Shown: piece after piece, positions 1 to 6,669 of the stretch
How positions within the stretch are numbered: the first letter of the stretch is position 1
How the letters are laid out: the number at the start of each line of letters is the position of its first letter
Source: Belnapia arida
Lineage (GTDB): Bacteria > Pseudomonadota > Alphaproteobacteria > Acetobacterales > Acetobacteraceae
DNA length: 51,399 nucleotides
Reading direction: 5' to 3'
NCBI RefSeq assembly: GCF_016773205.1
Contig: NZ_JAETWB010000027.1
Span: 1 to 51,399, forward strand
The notes under the pieces: generated by a model
What the model was told of the DNA's origin: nothing
What the model saw: only the letters and a program-made list of their open reading frames with translations
Database searches by the model: none
Program-made: the position numbers and the translations under genes

Positions 1-26
1 GTTACCTTGTGCCCGAAACCGAAGAG

Positions 27-75
27 TGCCTTCACACGGCAAGGGTCACAGGTTCAATCCCTGTCGCACCCACCA
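27..75 (+). tRNA. 3' half of tRNA-Val(CAC), no 5' half (likely attachment-site remnant)
   Basis: Seen directly: an anticodon arm with 7-base loop TTCACAC (31-37, anticodon CAC at 33-35), a 5-base variable loop, a perfect 5-bp T-arm (48-52 with 60-64 around TTCAATC), the 3' acceptor strand CGCACCC (65-71), discriminator A72 and an encoded CCA at 73-75. The 26 bases before it contain no D-arm and no acceptor 5' strand (GGGTGCG would be needed), and the outermost anticodon-stem pair is mismatched. It is therefore a tRNA 3' half. Known biology: tyrosine-recombinase elements that integrate in tRNA 3' ends leave exactly such a duplicated 3' half at their far end. Inference: an att site or scar, with the element to the left of the window. 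It is probably not a functional tRNA. Confidence 0.6.
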
Positions 76-186
76 TCACCCGCTCTGGCAGCCCCATCCA
101 TTTCAGATCGTTTCACGGCGCTGATGCGCTGGCATAATAACCGCGGTATCCTTGAGCGTCTTGCCAGCCTGACGGGAGAGAGGAGC

Positions 187-255
187 ATGTCCATCGCAGA
201 GGTGCCGTTGCCGCATCCGATGCGGCGTGACGTCATGGCGCCGAAGCCGGCATGA
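187..255 (+). CDS. putative 22-aa leader peptide coupled to the histidine kinase
   Basis: A 22-codon reading frame starts at ATG 187 behind a Shine-Dalgarno-like GGGAG (174-178, 8 bases before the ATG). It ends with TGA 253-255, which overlaps the ATG (252) of the downstream kinase in an ATGA junction. The kinase start itself has no convincing ribosome site. This suggests that ribosomes reaching the kinase are delivered by translating the short frame. The peptide has no recognisable motif. It could be a leader peptide, a true small protein, or chance. A weak CATAAT -10-like hexamer at 133-138 lies upstream. Confidence is limited because the frame is short. Confidence 0.35.
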   Translation: MSIAEVPLPHPMRRDVMAPKPA

Positions 256-2609
256 CGCTGTCCACCCGCATCCTGCTGGTCATCGCCATCTGCCTGCTGC
301 CGATCATCGCCCTCCAGGGGGCGTTCAGCTGGTCGCAATGGTCGCAGCGCAAGGCGCAGCTCGACACCGTCGCCATCCGCCAGGCCGAGCTGCTGGGCGG
401 CACCATCTCCGGCATCGCCGAGGGGGCGCGCATCCTGCTCGGCGCCGCGGCGGAGTACCGGCAGGTGCGCATCTTCGGGGCGGACTGCAACGCGCGGCTC
501 TCGGCCCTTCGCCAGTACGCCCTCGGCTATGCCTTCATCGCCTTGGTGGACGAGACAGGGCGCGTCCGCTGCGCCTCGGACCCGGCCCTGCTCGGCCTGG
601 CGGAGCCGCCGGCCTGGGCGGAGGAGGCGCGGGCGGCCCGCAACTTCACCGCCGGGCGTTTCACCCGGCTGCCGCAGGTGCCGGGCGGCGTGCTGCCCTT
701 CTTTCTGCCGGCCGTCGGGCCGGGAGATGCCCACCCGACGGTGCTGGTCGCCGCCCTCGACCTCGACTGGCTGGCCCGCAGCCTCTCCGGACTGAAGCGC
801 AGCAGCGCCGCGCTGCTGACCAATGGCGTGCTCACCATCGCCGATGCGAATGGCGTGATCCTGGCGCGCGACCAGCGGCACGAGGAGTTCGTCGGCGCCC
901 GCTTCCCGCCCGCCGCGCTGACCTTGCTGGGGGAGACGCGGCCGGGCACGCTGCGCATCCGCAGCATCGACGGCACCAACCGGCTGGTCGGCTTCGTGCC
1001 GCCGACGGCGGCGAGCCACAACCTCGCCGCCGTGGTCGGCTTCGCCGAGGCGGAGCTGATGGCGGATGTCGAGCGGAGCCTGCTGCAAAGCGCCTTGATG
1101 GTAGCGTCCGTGGCGCTCGTCGTCTTCCTGATGACGCGGCTGGTGGCGCGGCGCTTCATCGAGGCGCCGACGCGGGCCTTGCTTGCCGTGGCACATCGCT
1201 GGGGCCAGGGCGAGCTGGCGGCGCGGGCGCCGGAGCGCGACCGGCGCTCCGAATTCGGCAAGATCGCCGCGGCCTGGAATGCCATGGCGGCGCAGCTCCA
1301 GCGGCGCGAGGAGGAGCTGCGGCATCATGCCGATGCGCTGGAGGCGCGGGTCGAGGAGCGGACGCGGGAGCTGATGCGGACCAATGACCGGCTCAGCACC
1401 GAGATCGAGGAGCGGCGCCAGGCCGAGGCGGCGCTGCTCCAGGCGCAGAAGGTCCAGGCGGTGGGCCAGCTGGCGGGCGGCATCGCGCATGACTTCAACA
1501 ACGTGCTTCAGGCGGTGCTCGGCGGCACCAGCCTGATCCGCCGGCGGGCGGAGGACCCGTCTGCCATCCGCCGCCTCACCGACATGGTGGAGGAGGCGGC
1601 GCGGCGCGGCGAGGCGGTGACGCGGCGGCTGCTCGCCTTCTCCCGGCGGGAGGAGCTGCGGGCCGTGCCGCTCGACCTCGGGCGGCTGCTGGCCGACCTG
1701 CGGGACGTGCTGGCGGCGACGCTCGGCGGGCGCATCCGCGTGGTGGCGGAGGCGGCGCCGGGCCTGCCCCCGGTGCTGGCCGACCGCAGCCAGTTCGAGA
1801 CGGTGCTGCTCAACCTCGCCACCAATGCACGGGACGCCATGCCGGATGGCGGCACGCTGACGCTGCGGGCCGCGGCTGCCGTCATCGGGCCCGAGGGCGG
1901 CGCCAACGGGCTGGCGGCGGGCGACTACGTCCATCTGCTGGTGGAGGATACCGGCGAGGGAATGGACCAGGCGACGCTCGCCCATGCCACCGAGCCCTTC
2001 TTCACCACCAAGCCGCTGGGCCAGGGCACCGGCCTCGGCCTCGCCATGGCCAACAGCTTCGCCCAGGGCTCGCGCGGGGCGCTGGCGATCGAGAGCGAGG
2101 TGGGGCGGGGCACGCGCGTCTCGCTCTGGCTGCCGGTGACGCGGGCGGAGACGGCAGTGGAGCGGGTGGAGATGGCCGCCGCGGCCGGAGGCCCCTCCCC
2201 CGTCCGGGCCGGGCACCGGCCGCGGGTGCTGCTGGTGGATGACGAGCCGCTGGTGCGCCGGCTGCTGGCCGGCGAGCTGGCCGATGCGGGCTATGAGGTG
2301 GTGGAGGCGGCGGATGGGGCGCTGGCGCTCGGCCAGCTGTCGCGGGGCGAGTCCTTCCAGCTGCTCGTCACCGACCTGGCGATGCCGGGGATCGACGGCG
2401 TCAGCCTGATCAAGGAGGCACAGGAACGCCATCCCGGCCTGCCGGCGATCCTGGTGACGGGCTATGCCGGGGATGCAGCCAACCTGGCGGTGGGCGCGGT
2501 GGTCGGCGGGCCCTTCGCATTGATGCGGAAGCCGGTTTCCGGGGCGCGGCTGCTCGATCAGATGGCGGCGCTGCTTCCCGGGACACGGCTGCCGGCCAGG
2601 GTGGGATAG
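252..2609 (+). CDS. hybrid sensor histidine kinase / response regulator
   Basis: Membrane-bound sensor kinase of 785 aa that should autophosphorylate on His and pass phosphate to its own receiver domain. In order: an N-terminal membrane segment (about 5-27); a periplasmic sensor region to about 275 of the CACHE-like size class; a second membrane segment (about 277-298); a HAMP-like linker and coiled coil (about 300-400); a HisKA box GGIAHDFNN with phospho-acceptor His413; a HATPase domain with N box NLATNARDAMPDGG (Asn525) and a DTGEGMD G1 box near 566; and a C-terminal REC domain with Asp708 in TDLAMPG. This layout is common among alphaproteobacterial orphan hybrid kinases. No partner regulator is adjacent, so the output is unknown. 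The ATG at 252 overlaps the stop of a 22-codon leader frame. The function call is firm; the signal sensed is not visible. Confidence 0.93.
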   Translation: MTLSTRILLVIAICLLPIIALQGAFSWSQWSQRKAQLDTVAIRQAELLGGTISGIAEGARILLGAAAEYRQVRIFGADCNARLSALRQYALGYAFIALVDETGRVRCASDPALLGLAEPPAWAEEARAARNFTAGRFTRLPQVPGGVLPFFLPAVGPGDAHPTVLVAALDLDWLARSLSGLKRSSAALLTNGVLTIADANGVILARDQRHEEFVGARFPPAALTLLGETRPGTLRIRSIDGTNRLVGFVPPTAASHNLAAVVGFAEAELMADVERSLLQSALMVASVALVVFLMTRLVARRFIEAPTRALLAVAHRWGQGELAARAPERDRRSEFGKIAAAWNAMAAQLQRREEELRHHADALEARVEERTRELMRTNDRLSTEIEERRQAEAALLQAQKVQAVGQLAGGIAHDFNNVLQAVLGGTSLIRRRAEDPSAIRRLTDMVEEAARRGEAVTRRLLAFSRREELRAVPLDLGRLLADLRDVLAATLGGRIRVVAEAAPGLPPVLADRSQFETVLLNLATNARDAMPDGGTLTLRAAAAVIGPEGGANGLAAGDYVHLLVEDTGEGMDQATLAHATEPFFTTKPLGQGTGLGLAMANSFAQGSRGALAIESEVGRGTRVSLWLPVTRAETAVERVEMAAAAGGPSPVRAGHRPRVLLVDDEPLVRRLLAGELADAGYEVVEAADGALALGQLSRGESFQLLVTDLAMPGIDGVSLIKEAQERHPGLPAILVTGYAGDAANLAVGAVVGGPFALMRKPVSGARLLDQMAALLPGTRLPARVG

Positions 2610-2633
2610 CGGGCTGGCCGCCCGCTCCGGACC

Positions 2634-3656
2634 CTATCGCAGCGAGGCGCAGCCCTGGCGGACATGGGCCATCTCCTGCGCGGTGAGGCTGGCGCCCTGC
2701 TGGAAGCGGAAGACGGCGTCGCTGCATCGCCGGTCGATCGGCAACGGCACGCGGACGGGGTGGCGCGCCGTCGCGGCGACGGCCACGGGCGGCGTTTCGG
2801 GCGGCAACGCCCCGGGGGCCGGCAAAGGCACGGGCTCGGCCAACGCAACCGGGCGAGGCTCGGCAAGTATGACCGGGCGAGGCTCGGCGAGCGCGACCGT
2901 GCGGGGCTCGGGCAGCGCCGGGGTGGCGACCTCCAGGGGGCCAGGCTCCTCAACCACGCGGGCGGCCTCGGCGACGACGCCGAAGCCGGTGCCCGGGCTG
3001 GGCAGTGCGGCGACCGGCTCCTGCGGCATCAGCAGCGCGGTGACGAAGCCGAGGCCGAAGATGCCGAGCACGCCGCAACCGACCATCCCGGCGCGCAGGA
3101 CCCGCGCGGCGGGCGGCAGCATGCGAGGGCGCCAAGCGCGGCGGTCCGGCCCGGGCTCCGGCAACAGGCCGTCCAGCGCCTCCCAGGTCACGCTGGCCTG
3201 CAGGATGCGGCGCAGCACGCCAACCCACCGGCCGCGATCGGCGATGGTCAGCACCTGGTCATAGGTGAAGGCATCCTCGATCCGCGCATGCAGGCTGCCG
3301 AGTTCCTGCGGCGTGACCTCGCACTGGATGACCGGCAGGTAGCCACGGCACTGCGCGGAGAAGTCGACGGCGTTCAGCAGGCGGCGAAGATGCGCCTCGG
3401 CCTGCGGGGTGCGCATGGGCAGCAGGTCGACCAGGGCGACGCCGATCTCGGCATGGGCGAGGACGAAGCAGCCGCCGCCGACCGTCCCAGGGGCGGCACC
3501 CCTTACCTCGCCGGCGCGGCAGCGGCCGATCAACACCCAGTCGGGCGGCAGTGCGGCCTCGAAGGCGGGCTGGAAATCGAGCAGCTTGGGCTGCATGACC
3601 GCGGAGCCATCCGTCGCGGGCAAGGCAGCGCCTTCGGCCGGTCCATCTGGGCGCAC
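2634..3656 (-). CDS. unrecognised membrane protein with Pro-rich LAEP repeats
   Basis: No family recognised. The 340-aa frame starts at GTG 3656, behind an AGAGG ribosome-site-like sequence 5 bases upstream; an in-frame ATG (3596) is an alternative and would give 320 aa. The first 170 residues look like a globular cytoplasmic domain. One hydrophobic segment (around 190-212, GMVGCGVLGIFGLGFVTALL) follows. Then comes a low-complexity Pro/Ala/Glu/Val stretch with three near-identical units of the form PRxVxLAEP (24-bp DNA period, about 2830-2915), and a 45-residue C-terminal domain with two Cys (CSDAVF, QGCASL). The topology resembles a single-pass protein with a Pro-rich spacer crossing the periplasm. 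It is convergent with the upstream kinase, with a 24-bp gap. Confidence 0.6.
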   Translation of the reverse strand: MRPDGPAEGAALPATDGSAVMQPKLLDFQPAFEAALPPDWVLIGRCRAGEVRGAAPGTVGGGCFVLAHAEIGVALVDLLPMRTPQAEAHLRRLLNAVDFSAQCRGYLPVIQCEVTPQELGSLHARIEDAFTYDQVLTIADRGRWVGVLRRILQASVTWEALDGLLPEPGPDRRAWRPRMLPPAARVLRAGMVGCGVLGIFGLGFVTALLMPQEPVAALPSPGTGFGVVAEAARVVEEPGPLEVATPALPEPRTVALAEPRPVILAEPRPVALAEPVPLPAPGALPPETPPVAVAATARHPVRVPLPIDRRCSDAVFRFQQGASLTAQEMAHVRQGCASLR

Positions 3657-3726
3657 AGCAACCTCTCAGGCATGGGCGGGGCAACCCCGAAAGGCGGCCC
3701 GCGCCAAGTGTTTAGGAGCGGAGACG

Positions 3727-3882
3727 GTGGCACGGAAGGCGAATAAGCCCTCTTCGCCAAAGCGTGTAGCAAGCCCGCGCTCCGGGGTGGGAGGCATGTC
3801 GGCAAAAGGGCCGCCGGTCAAGCATTCAAGGCGTTGCGGCTTGTCCTTGCCGGCTTGCTCCATGCCGGTATCGACCGATTGA
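3727..3882 (+). CDS. possible 51-aa basic protein
   Basis: GTG at 3727 is preceded by a good AGGAG (714-718 in the 3.7-kb line, 8 bases before the start). The frame stays open for 51 codons and gives a Lys/Arg/Ser/Pro-rich peptide starting (M)ARKANKPSSPKRVASPRSG. It lies in the divergent gap between the Pro-rich membrane protein (minus) and the small EF-hand membrane protein (plus). Codon use (TCT, CCA, GTA, GCA, CGT) is unlike the GC-ending codons of neighbouring genes. It may be a real small basic protein, a remnant, or chance. No family recognised. Confidence 0.25.
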   Translation: MARKANKPSSPKRVASPRSGVGGMSAKGPPVKHSRRCGLSLPACSMPVSTD

Positions 3883-3940
3883 TGACTATGCCCCGTTCCT
3901 CCAGAAAAACACCTCTTGCCGGGCGCCGACGATCGTCGCC

Positions 3941-4351
3941 ATGGTCTATGCCATGAGGGCAGGAACACGACACGGCGCATTGATGCACTGGCGGTGCGCG
4001 CTTCTCAACATATGCGCGATCCTGGGCGCCCTGTATACCGTCGTGCGCGAAGGTTGGGACCTCAATGCCGATGGGGTGATGAGCCTGCAGGAGCTGGCGC
4101 TGATCTTCGTCCGGCTGCTGGCCTTCCCGGTGCATGTGCTGATGCAGCTGATGCCGGCCTCGCTGCTCGGGCTGTTCGGCTTGCCGCCGGACGCCCCCTG
4201 GCCCTCTTCCGCCCTGCTCGCCGTCGGGCTCAGCCTGCCGCTCTGGGGCATCTTCGTCATCGGCGGGCTAATGGTTGAGGCCTGGCTGGAGCTGTCGGCG
4301 GAGGGTGCCGACAAGGGACAGGGGCCGGTGCGGGGAATGCCGCGGGTCTAG
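3941..4351 (+). CDS. small membrane protein with one EF-hand-type loop
   Basis: A 136-aa protein with three hydrophobic segments (about 18-35, 52-80 and 90-115). Between the first two lies a textbook 12-residue calcium loop, D40-L-N42-A-D44-G-V-M-S48-L-Q-E51, with acidic or polar residues at positions 1, 3, 5, 9 and 12 and Gly at 6. I do not recognise the family. In-frame ATGs at 3953 and 3983 are alternative starts, and none has a strong ribosome site. The neighbour converging on it encodes a secreted protein with four EF-hand loops, so a shared link to calcium is a reasonable guess. A lone EF-hand loop can also occur by chance. Confidence 0.6.
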   Translation: MVYAMRAGTRHGALMHWRCALLNICAILGALYTVVREGWDLNADGVMSLQELALIFVRLLAFPVHVLMQLMPASLLGLFGLPPDAPWPSSALLAVGLSLPLWGIFVIGGLMVEAWLELSAEGADKGQGPVRGMPRV

Positions 4352-4356
4352 GGCTT

Positions 4357-4385
4357 CCCGCAAAACCGCTTCGCGGCTTTGCGGG
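4357..4385. terminator. hairpin between convergent genes
   Basis: Inverted repeat CCCGCAAA (4357-4364) / TTTGCGGG (4378-4385) with an inner CCGC-TTC-GCGG stem. It starts six bases after the stop of the small membrane protein and sits between convergent genes. There is no T tract on the plus side, so it may act as a processing or stabilising hairpin, or a weak bidirectional terminator. Confidence 0.5.
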
Positions 4386-4470
4386 GCCCCGAGTTGGCGC
4401 CTGCGTCCTGGGCCTCAGGCCCGGCACGGCTTTCCGCAGCGAAGCCCTGCAACGATACCGGGCCAAGCCC

Positions 4471-5007
4471 TTAGCGGGCCGGCGGCGGAGCCTCGGGCCT
4501 GTCTCCGTGCGCGCCGTGATGCGGGCCACGATGGTGGTGATGCGGGCGGAGCGGCAGTTCGTCCATGGTGATGCCGTTGTCGCCATTGGCGTCGATGGCG
4601 CGGAAGCGGGCCTCGGCCAGTGGGCGGACCTCGTCGAGCGTCACCCGGCCGTCGCGGTTGGCGTCCGCGGCGCGGAACATCATCGCCACAATGCGGGCCT
4701 GCATCGGGCCCATCTCGCGCGGCGGCGGGGCCGGCGGCGCGCCTGCGGCGGGGGGCGGCGGCATCAGCCGGGCGGAGGTCGCCTCCTCCAGCGCCAGGGC
4801 GCCGTCCTTGTTGCGATCGGCCTCGGCGAAACGGGCCTGGACGAAGGACCAGCCTTCCTCCTGCGTGATGCGGCCGTCGCCATTGGCGTCGATGCGGGCG
4901 AACATGCCGGGGGGGCCGCCCGGGGGCGGGGGCGTGGGCTGCGCGAGGGCCGGCAGGGCGACGGCGGCCAGCGCGGTCCCCAGCAGTGCCGAACGGATCG
5001 TCCTCAT
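4471..5007 (-). CDS. secreted EF-hand protein with four calcium loops and His-rich tail
   Basis: A 178-aa exported protein. ATG 5007 is chosen because it follows an AGGAG (about 7 bases before) and opens a clear Sec signal peptide (MRTIRSALLGTALAAVALP, cleavage likely after ALA-Q). Four canonical EF-hand loops follow as two pairs: DANGDGRITQEE and DRNKDGALALEE, then DANRDGRVTLDE and DANGDNGITMDE, separated by a Pro/Ala-rich linker. The C-terminus is rich in His (RPHHHHRGPHHGAHGD) and could bind a transition metal. EF-hand repeats of this kind are known calcium binders or sensors in the periplasm of Proteobacteria. No enzyme domain is visible. It lies 85 bp downstream of the M20 peptidase gene on the same strand, and the two could be co-transcribed. 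Confidence 0.85.
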   Translation of the reverse strand: MRTIRSALLGTALAAVALPALAQPTPPPPGGPPGMFARIDANGDGRITQEEGWSFVQARFAEADRNKDGALALEEATSARLMPPPPAAGAPPAPPPREMGPMQARIVAMMFRAADANRDGRVTLDEVRPLAEARFRAIDANGDNGITMDELPLRPHHHHRGPHHGAHGDRPEAPPPAR

Positions 5008-5092
5008 GGGTGCTCCTTCAGGCCGTGTGTGGCCTGAGGGAGCTTCGCCGCGCCCTGTAACCCGCGCATGACGGCAGGAGTGAGGAAACGTA

Positions 5093-6493
5093 TCATTTGC
5101 GGCCGGGCGTGCCATCTTCGCCCAGGTCCCACCACATTCCGGCGAAGGCGAGCAGGCCCTCGCGGGCGGGGGCGATCAGCAGGTGCTCGTCCGGCCCGTG
5201 CTGCTTGCAGCCGTTGTAGCTGTGCGGCACCCAGACCAGCGGCACGCCGAGATGGTCGACGAAGACATCGCCCGGCAGGCCGCCGGAGCTGTTGGGAATG
5301 ATCTGCACGGCCTTGCCGAGCGAGCGCTCCATGCTCGACTGCGCCCAGCGGACCCAGGGGTGGTCGGGGGCGGTGCGGCTGGCGGCCATGCGGATGCCCG
5401 CATTCTCGATCCGCACCTGCTGCAGGCCATGGGCATCGAGATGATGGCGGAGCGCGGCCTCGAAGCCGGCGGTATCCGAATCCACGGTGTAGCGGATCTG
5501 GCAATGGGCACGGGCGTCGGGGGCGACGGCGTTGACCGGGTTCTCCGGCCGGCCGCTGAGCATCGCGAGGACGATCAGGCTGTTCCAGCCATAGATTTTC
5601 TCAGCGGGCGTCAGGCCAGGCTCGCCCCAACCCTCGTCGATGGTCGCCGCCCCTTCCCCGCCGCCGACCGGGCAGCCTTCCAGCACGCCGCGCACGGAAG
5701 CGGGGACGCCGTTGCGGGGCAGCCAATCGCGCACCAGGATCTTGCCGTTGCGGTCCATGATGGTGGAGAGGGCATGGGCCAGGATGATCGCCGGGTCGGT
5801 GGTCAGCCCGCCCCAATGGCCGGAATGCACGCCCCCCTCGCGCAGCCTGACCAGCAGGTCGAAGTGGTAGGTGCCGCGGGTGCCGGTGGCGATGGTCGGC
5901 ACCAGGGGATCGACGCGGGGGCCGTCGGAGGCGATCAACGCATCGGCGGCCAGCGCCTCGGCATGCGCCGCGACGAACTCGCGGAGGCCCTTGCTGCCGC
6001 GCTCCTCGGCCATCTCCAGCACGAGCTTGACGTTGAAGCCGAGGCGGCCGCCGCGTTCGGCGAGCACCGCCTCCAGCGCGGCCAGGTTGAGGGCGTGCTG
6101 GCCCTTGTTGTCGGCGGTGCCGCGGCCGTACCAGCGGTCGCCCTCCTCGGTCAGGCCCCAGGGTGCGAGGCCCGGGCGCCACTGGTCCTCGAGGCCGCGG
6201 ACGGTGTCCCCATGGCCGTAGAGCAGGATGGTGGGGCGGGCGGGGTCTTCGATCCGCTCGGCGGTCAGGATGGGGCCGAAGCCGGGGAGCGGGTTCGCGT
6301 GGATGGTGGCGGCGAAGCCCATGCGCTCCAGCCAGGGGCGGATGGCCTCGGCGAGATAGGTCTCGAGGGCCGCCTCGGCGCCGGGCTCCTGCGAGGTGGA
6401 GGGATACTCCACCAGCCGGGCGAGCAGCGACCGGAAGCCGCCCTCGTCGAAGAAGCGGGCCGCGCGGGTCAGGGCGCCGTCACGGGATGGCAT
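5093..6493 (-). CDS. M20-family metallopeptidase / deacetylase-like hydrolase
   Basis: A 466-aa zinc hydrolase of the M20 family (dipeptidases, carboxypeptidase G2, ArgE/DapE relatives), probably cytoplasmic. Visible metal and catalytic motifs: LYGHGDTV (His and Asp) near residue 90, GRGTADNKGQ (bridging Asp) near 115, MAEERGS (catalytic Glu pair) near 150, and KQHGPDEHLL near the C-terminus supplying a late His. The insert between (about 190-310) has the size of the dimerisation domain. ATG 6493 is preferred over the longer frame from 6586 because it has GAGG about 10 bases upstream and the extra N-terminus is Pro/Cys-rich noise. The substrate cannot be told from sequence: peptide, N-acyl amino acid or carbamoyl compound. 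The neighbouring hydantoinase makes an amidohydrolase role attractive, but this is unproven. Confidence 0.88.
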   Translation of the reverse strand: MPSRDGALTRAARFFDEGGFRSLLARLVEYPSTSQEPGAEAALETYLAEAIRPWLERMGFAATIHANPLPGFGPILTAERIEDPARPTILLYGHGDTVRGLEDQWRPGLAPWGLTEEGDRWYGRGTADNKGQHALNLAALEAVLAERGGRLGFNVKLVLEMAEERGSKGLREFVAAHAEALAADALIASDGPRVDPLVPTIATGTRGTYHFDLLVRLREGGVHSGHWGGLTTDPAIILAHALSTIMDRNGKILVRDWLPRNGVPASVRGVLEGCPVGGGEGAATIDEGWGEPGLTPAEKIYGWNSLIVLAMLSGRPENPVNAVAPDARAHCQIRYTVDSDTAGFEAALRHHLDAHGLQQVRIENAGIRMAASRTAPDHPWVRWAQSSMERSLGKAVQIIPNSSGGLPGDVFVDHLGVPLVWVPHSYNGCKQHGPDEHLLIAPAREGLLAFAGMWWDLGEDGTPGRK

Positions 6494-6629
6494 GGCAGGT
6501 CCTCGGCAAGGATCGGGGCAAGGGTCGGGGTACAGTGTGGCCGAGGATGCAGGCTTCGGACAAATTCCCCAAGCGGGTGATGCCACGGTGAGTCGGGTGG
6601 GGCCGATGCTGGGAGCTTCCGCGTCGATC

Positions 6630-6652
6630 TAAAAATAAACAGGACTTCCTGC
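6630..6652 (-). terminator. rho-independent terminator for the hydantoinase-AsmA unit
   Basis: Read on the minus strand, a short CAGG-AAGT-CCTG hairpin (6651-6640) is followed directly by TTTATTTTTAG. It lies about 18-40 bases beyond the AsmA stop codon. The stem is short but the T tract is the strongest in this GC-rich region. Confidence 0.55.
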
Positions 6653-6669
6653 CTGGATCGTCAAGCCAC

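Noticed and set aside
1-75. tmRNA acceptor piece
   Set aside because: The T-arm and CCA would fit, but a proper anticodon stem-loop with CAC and 5-base variable loop is present, as in a tRNA; acceptor CGCACCC does not match the usual tmRNA end.
54-2432. 792-aa open frame antisense to the histidine kinase
   Set aside because: Arg/Gln/His/Gly-rich composition typical of the reverse frame of a GC-rich gene; no domain, no ribosome site, and the plus strand has a complete hybrid kinase with all catalytic boxes.
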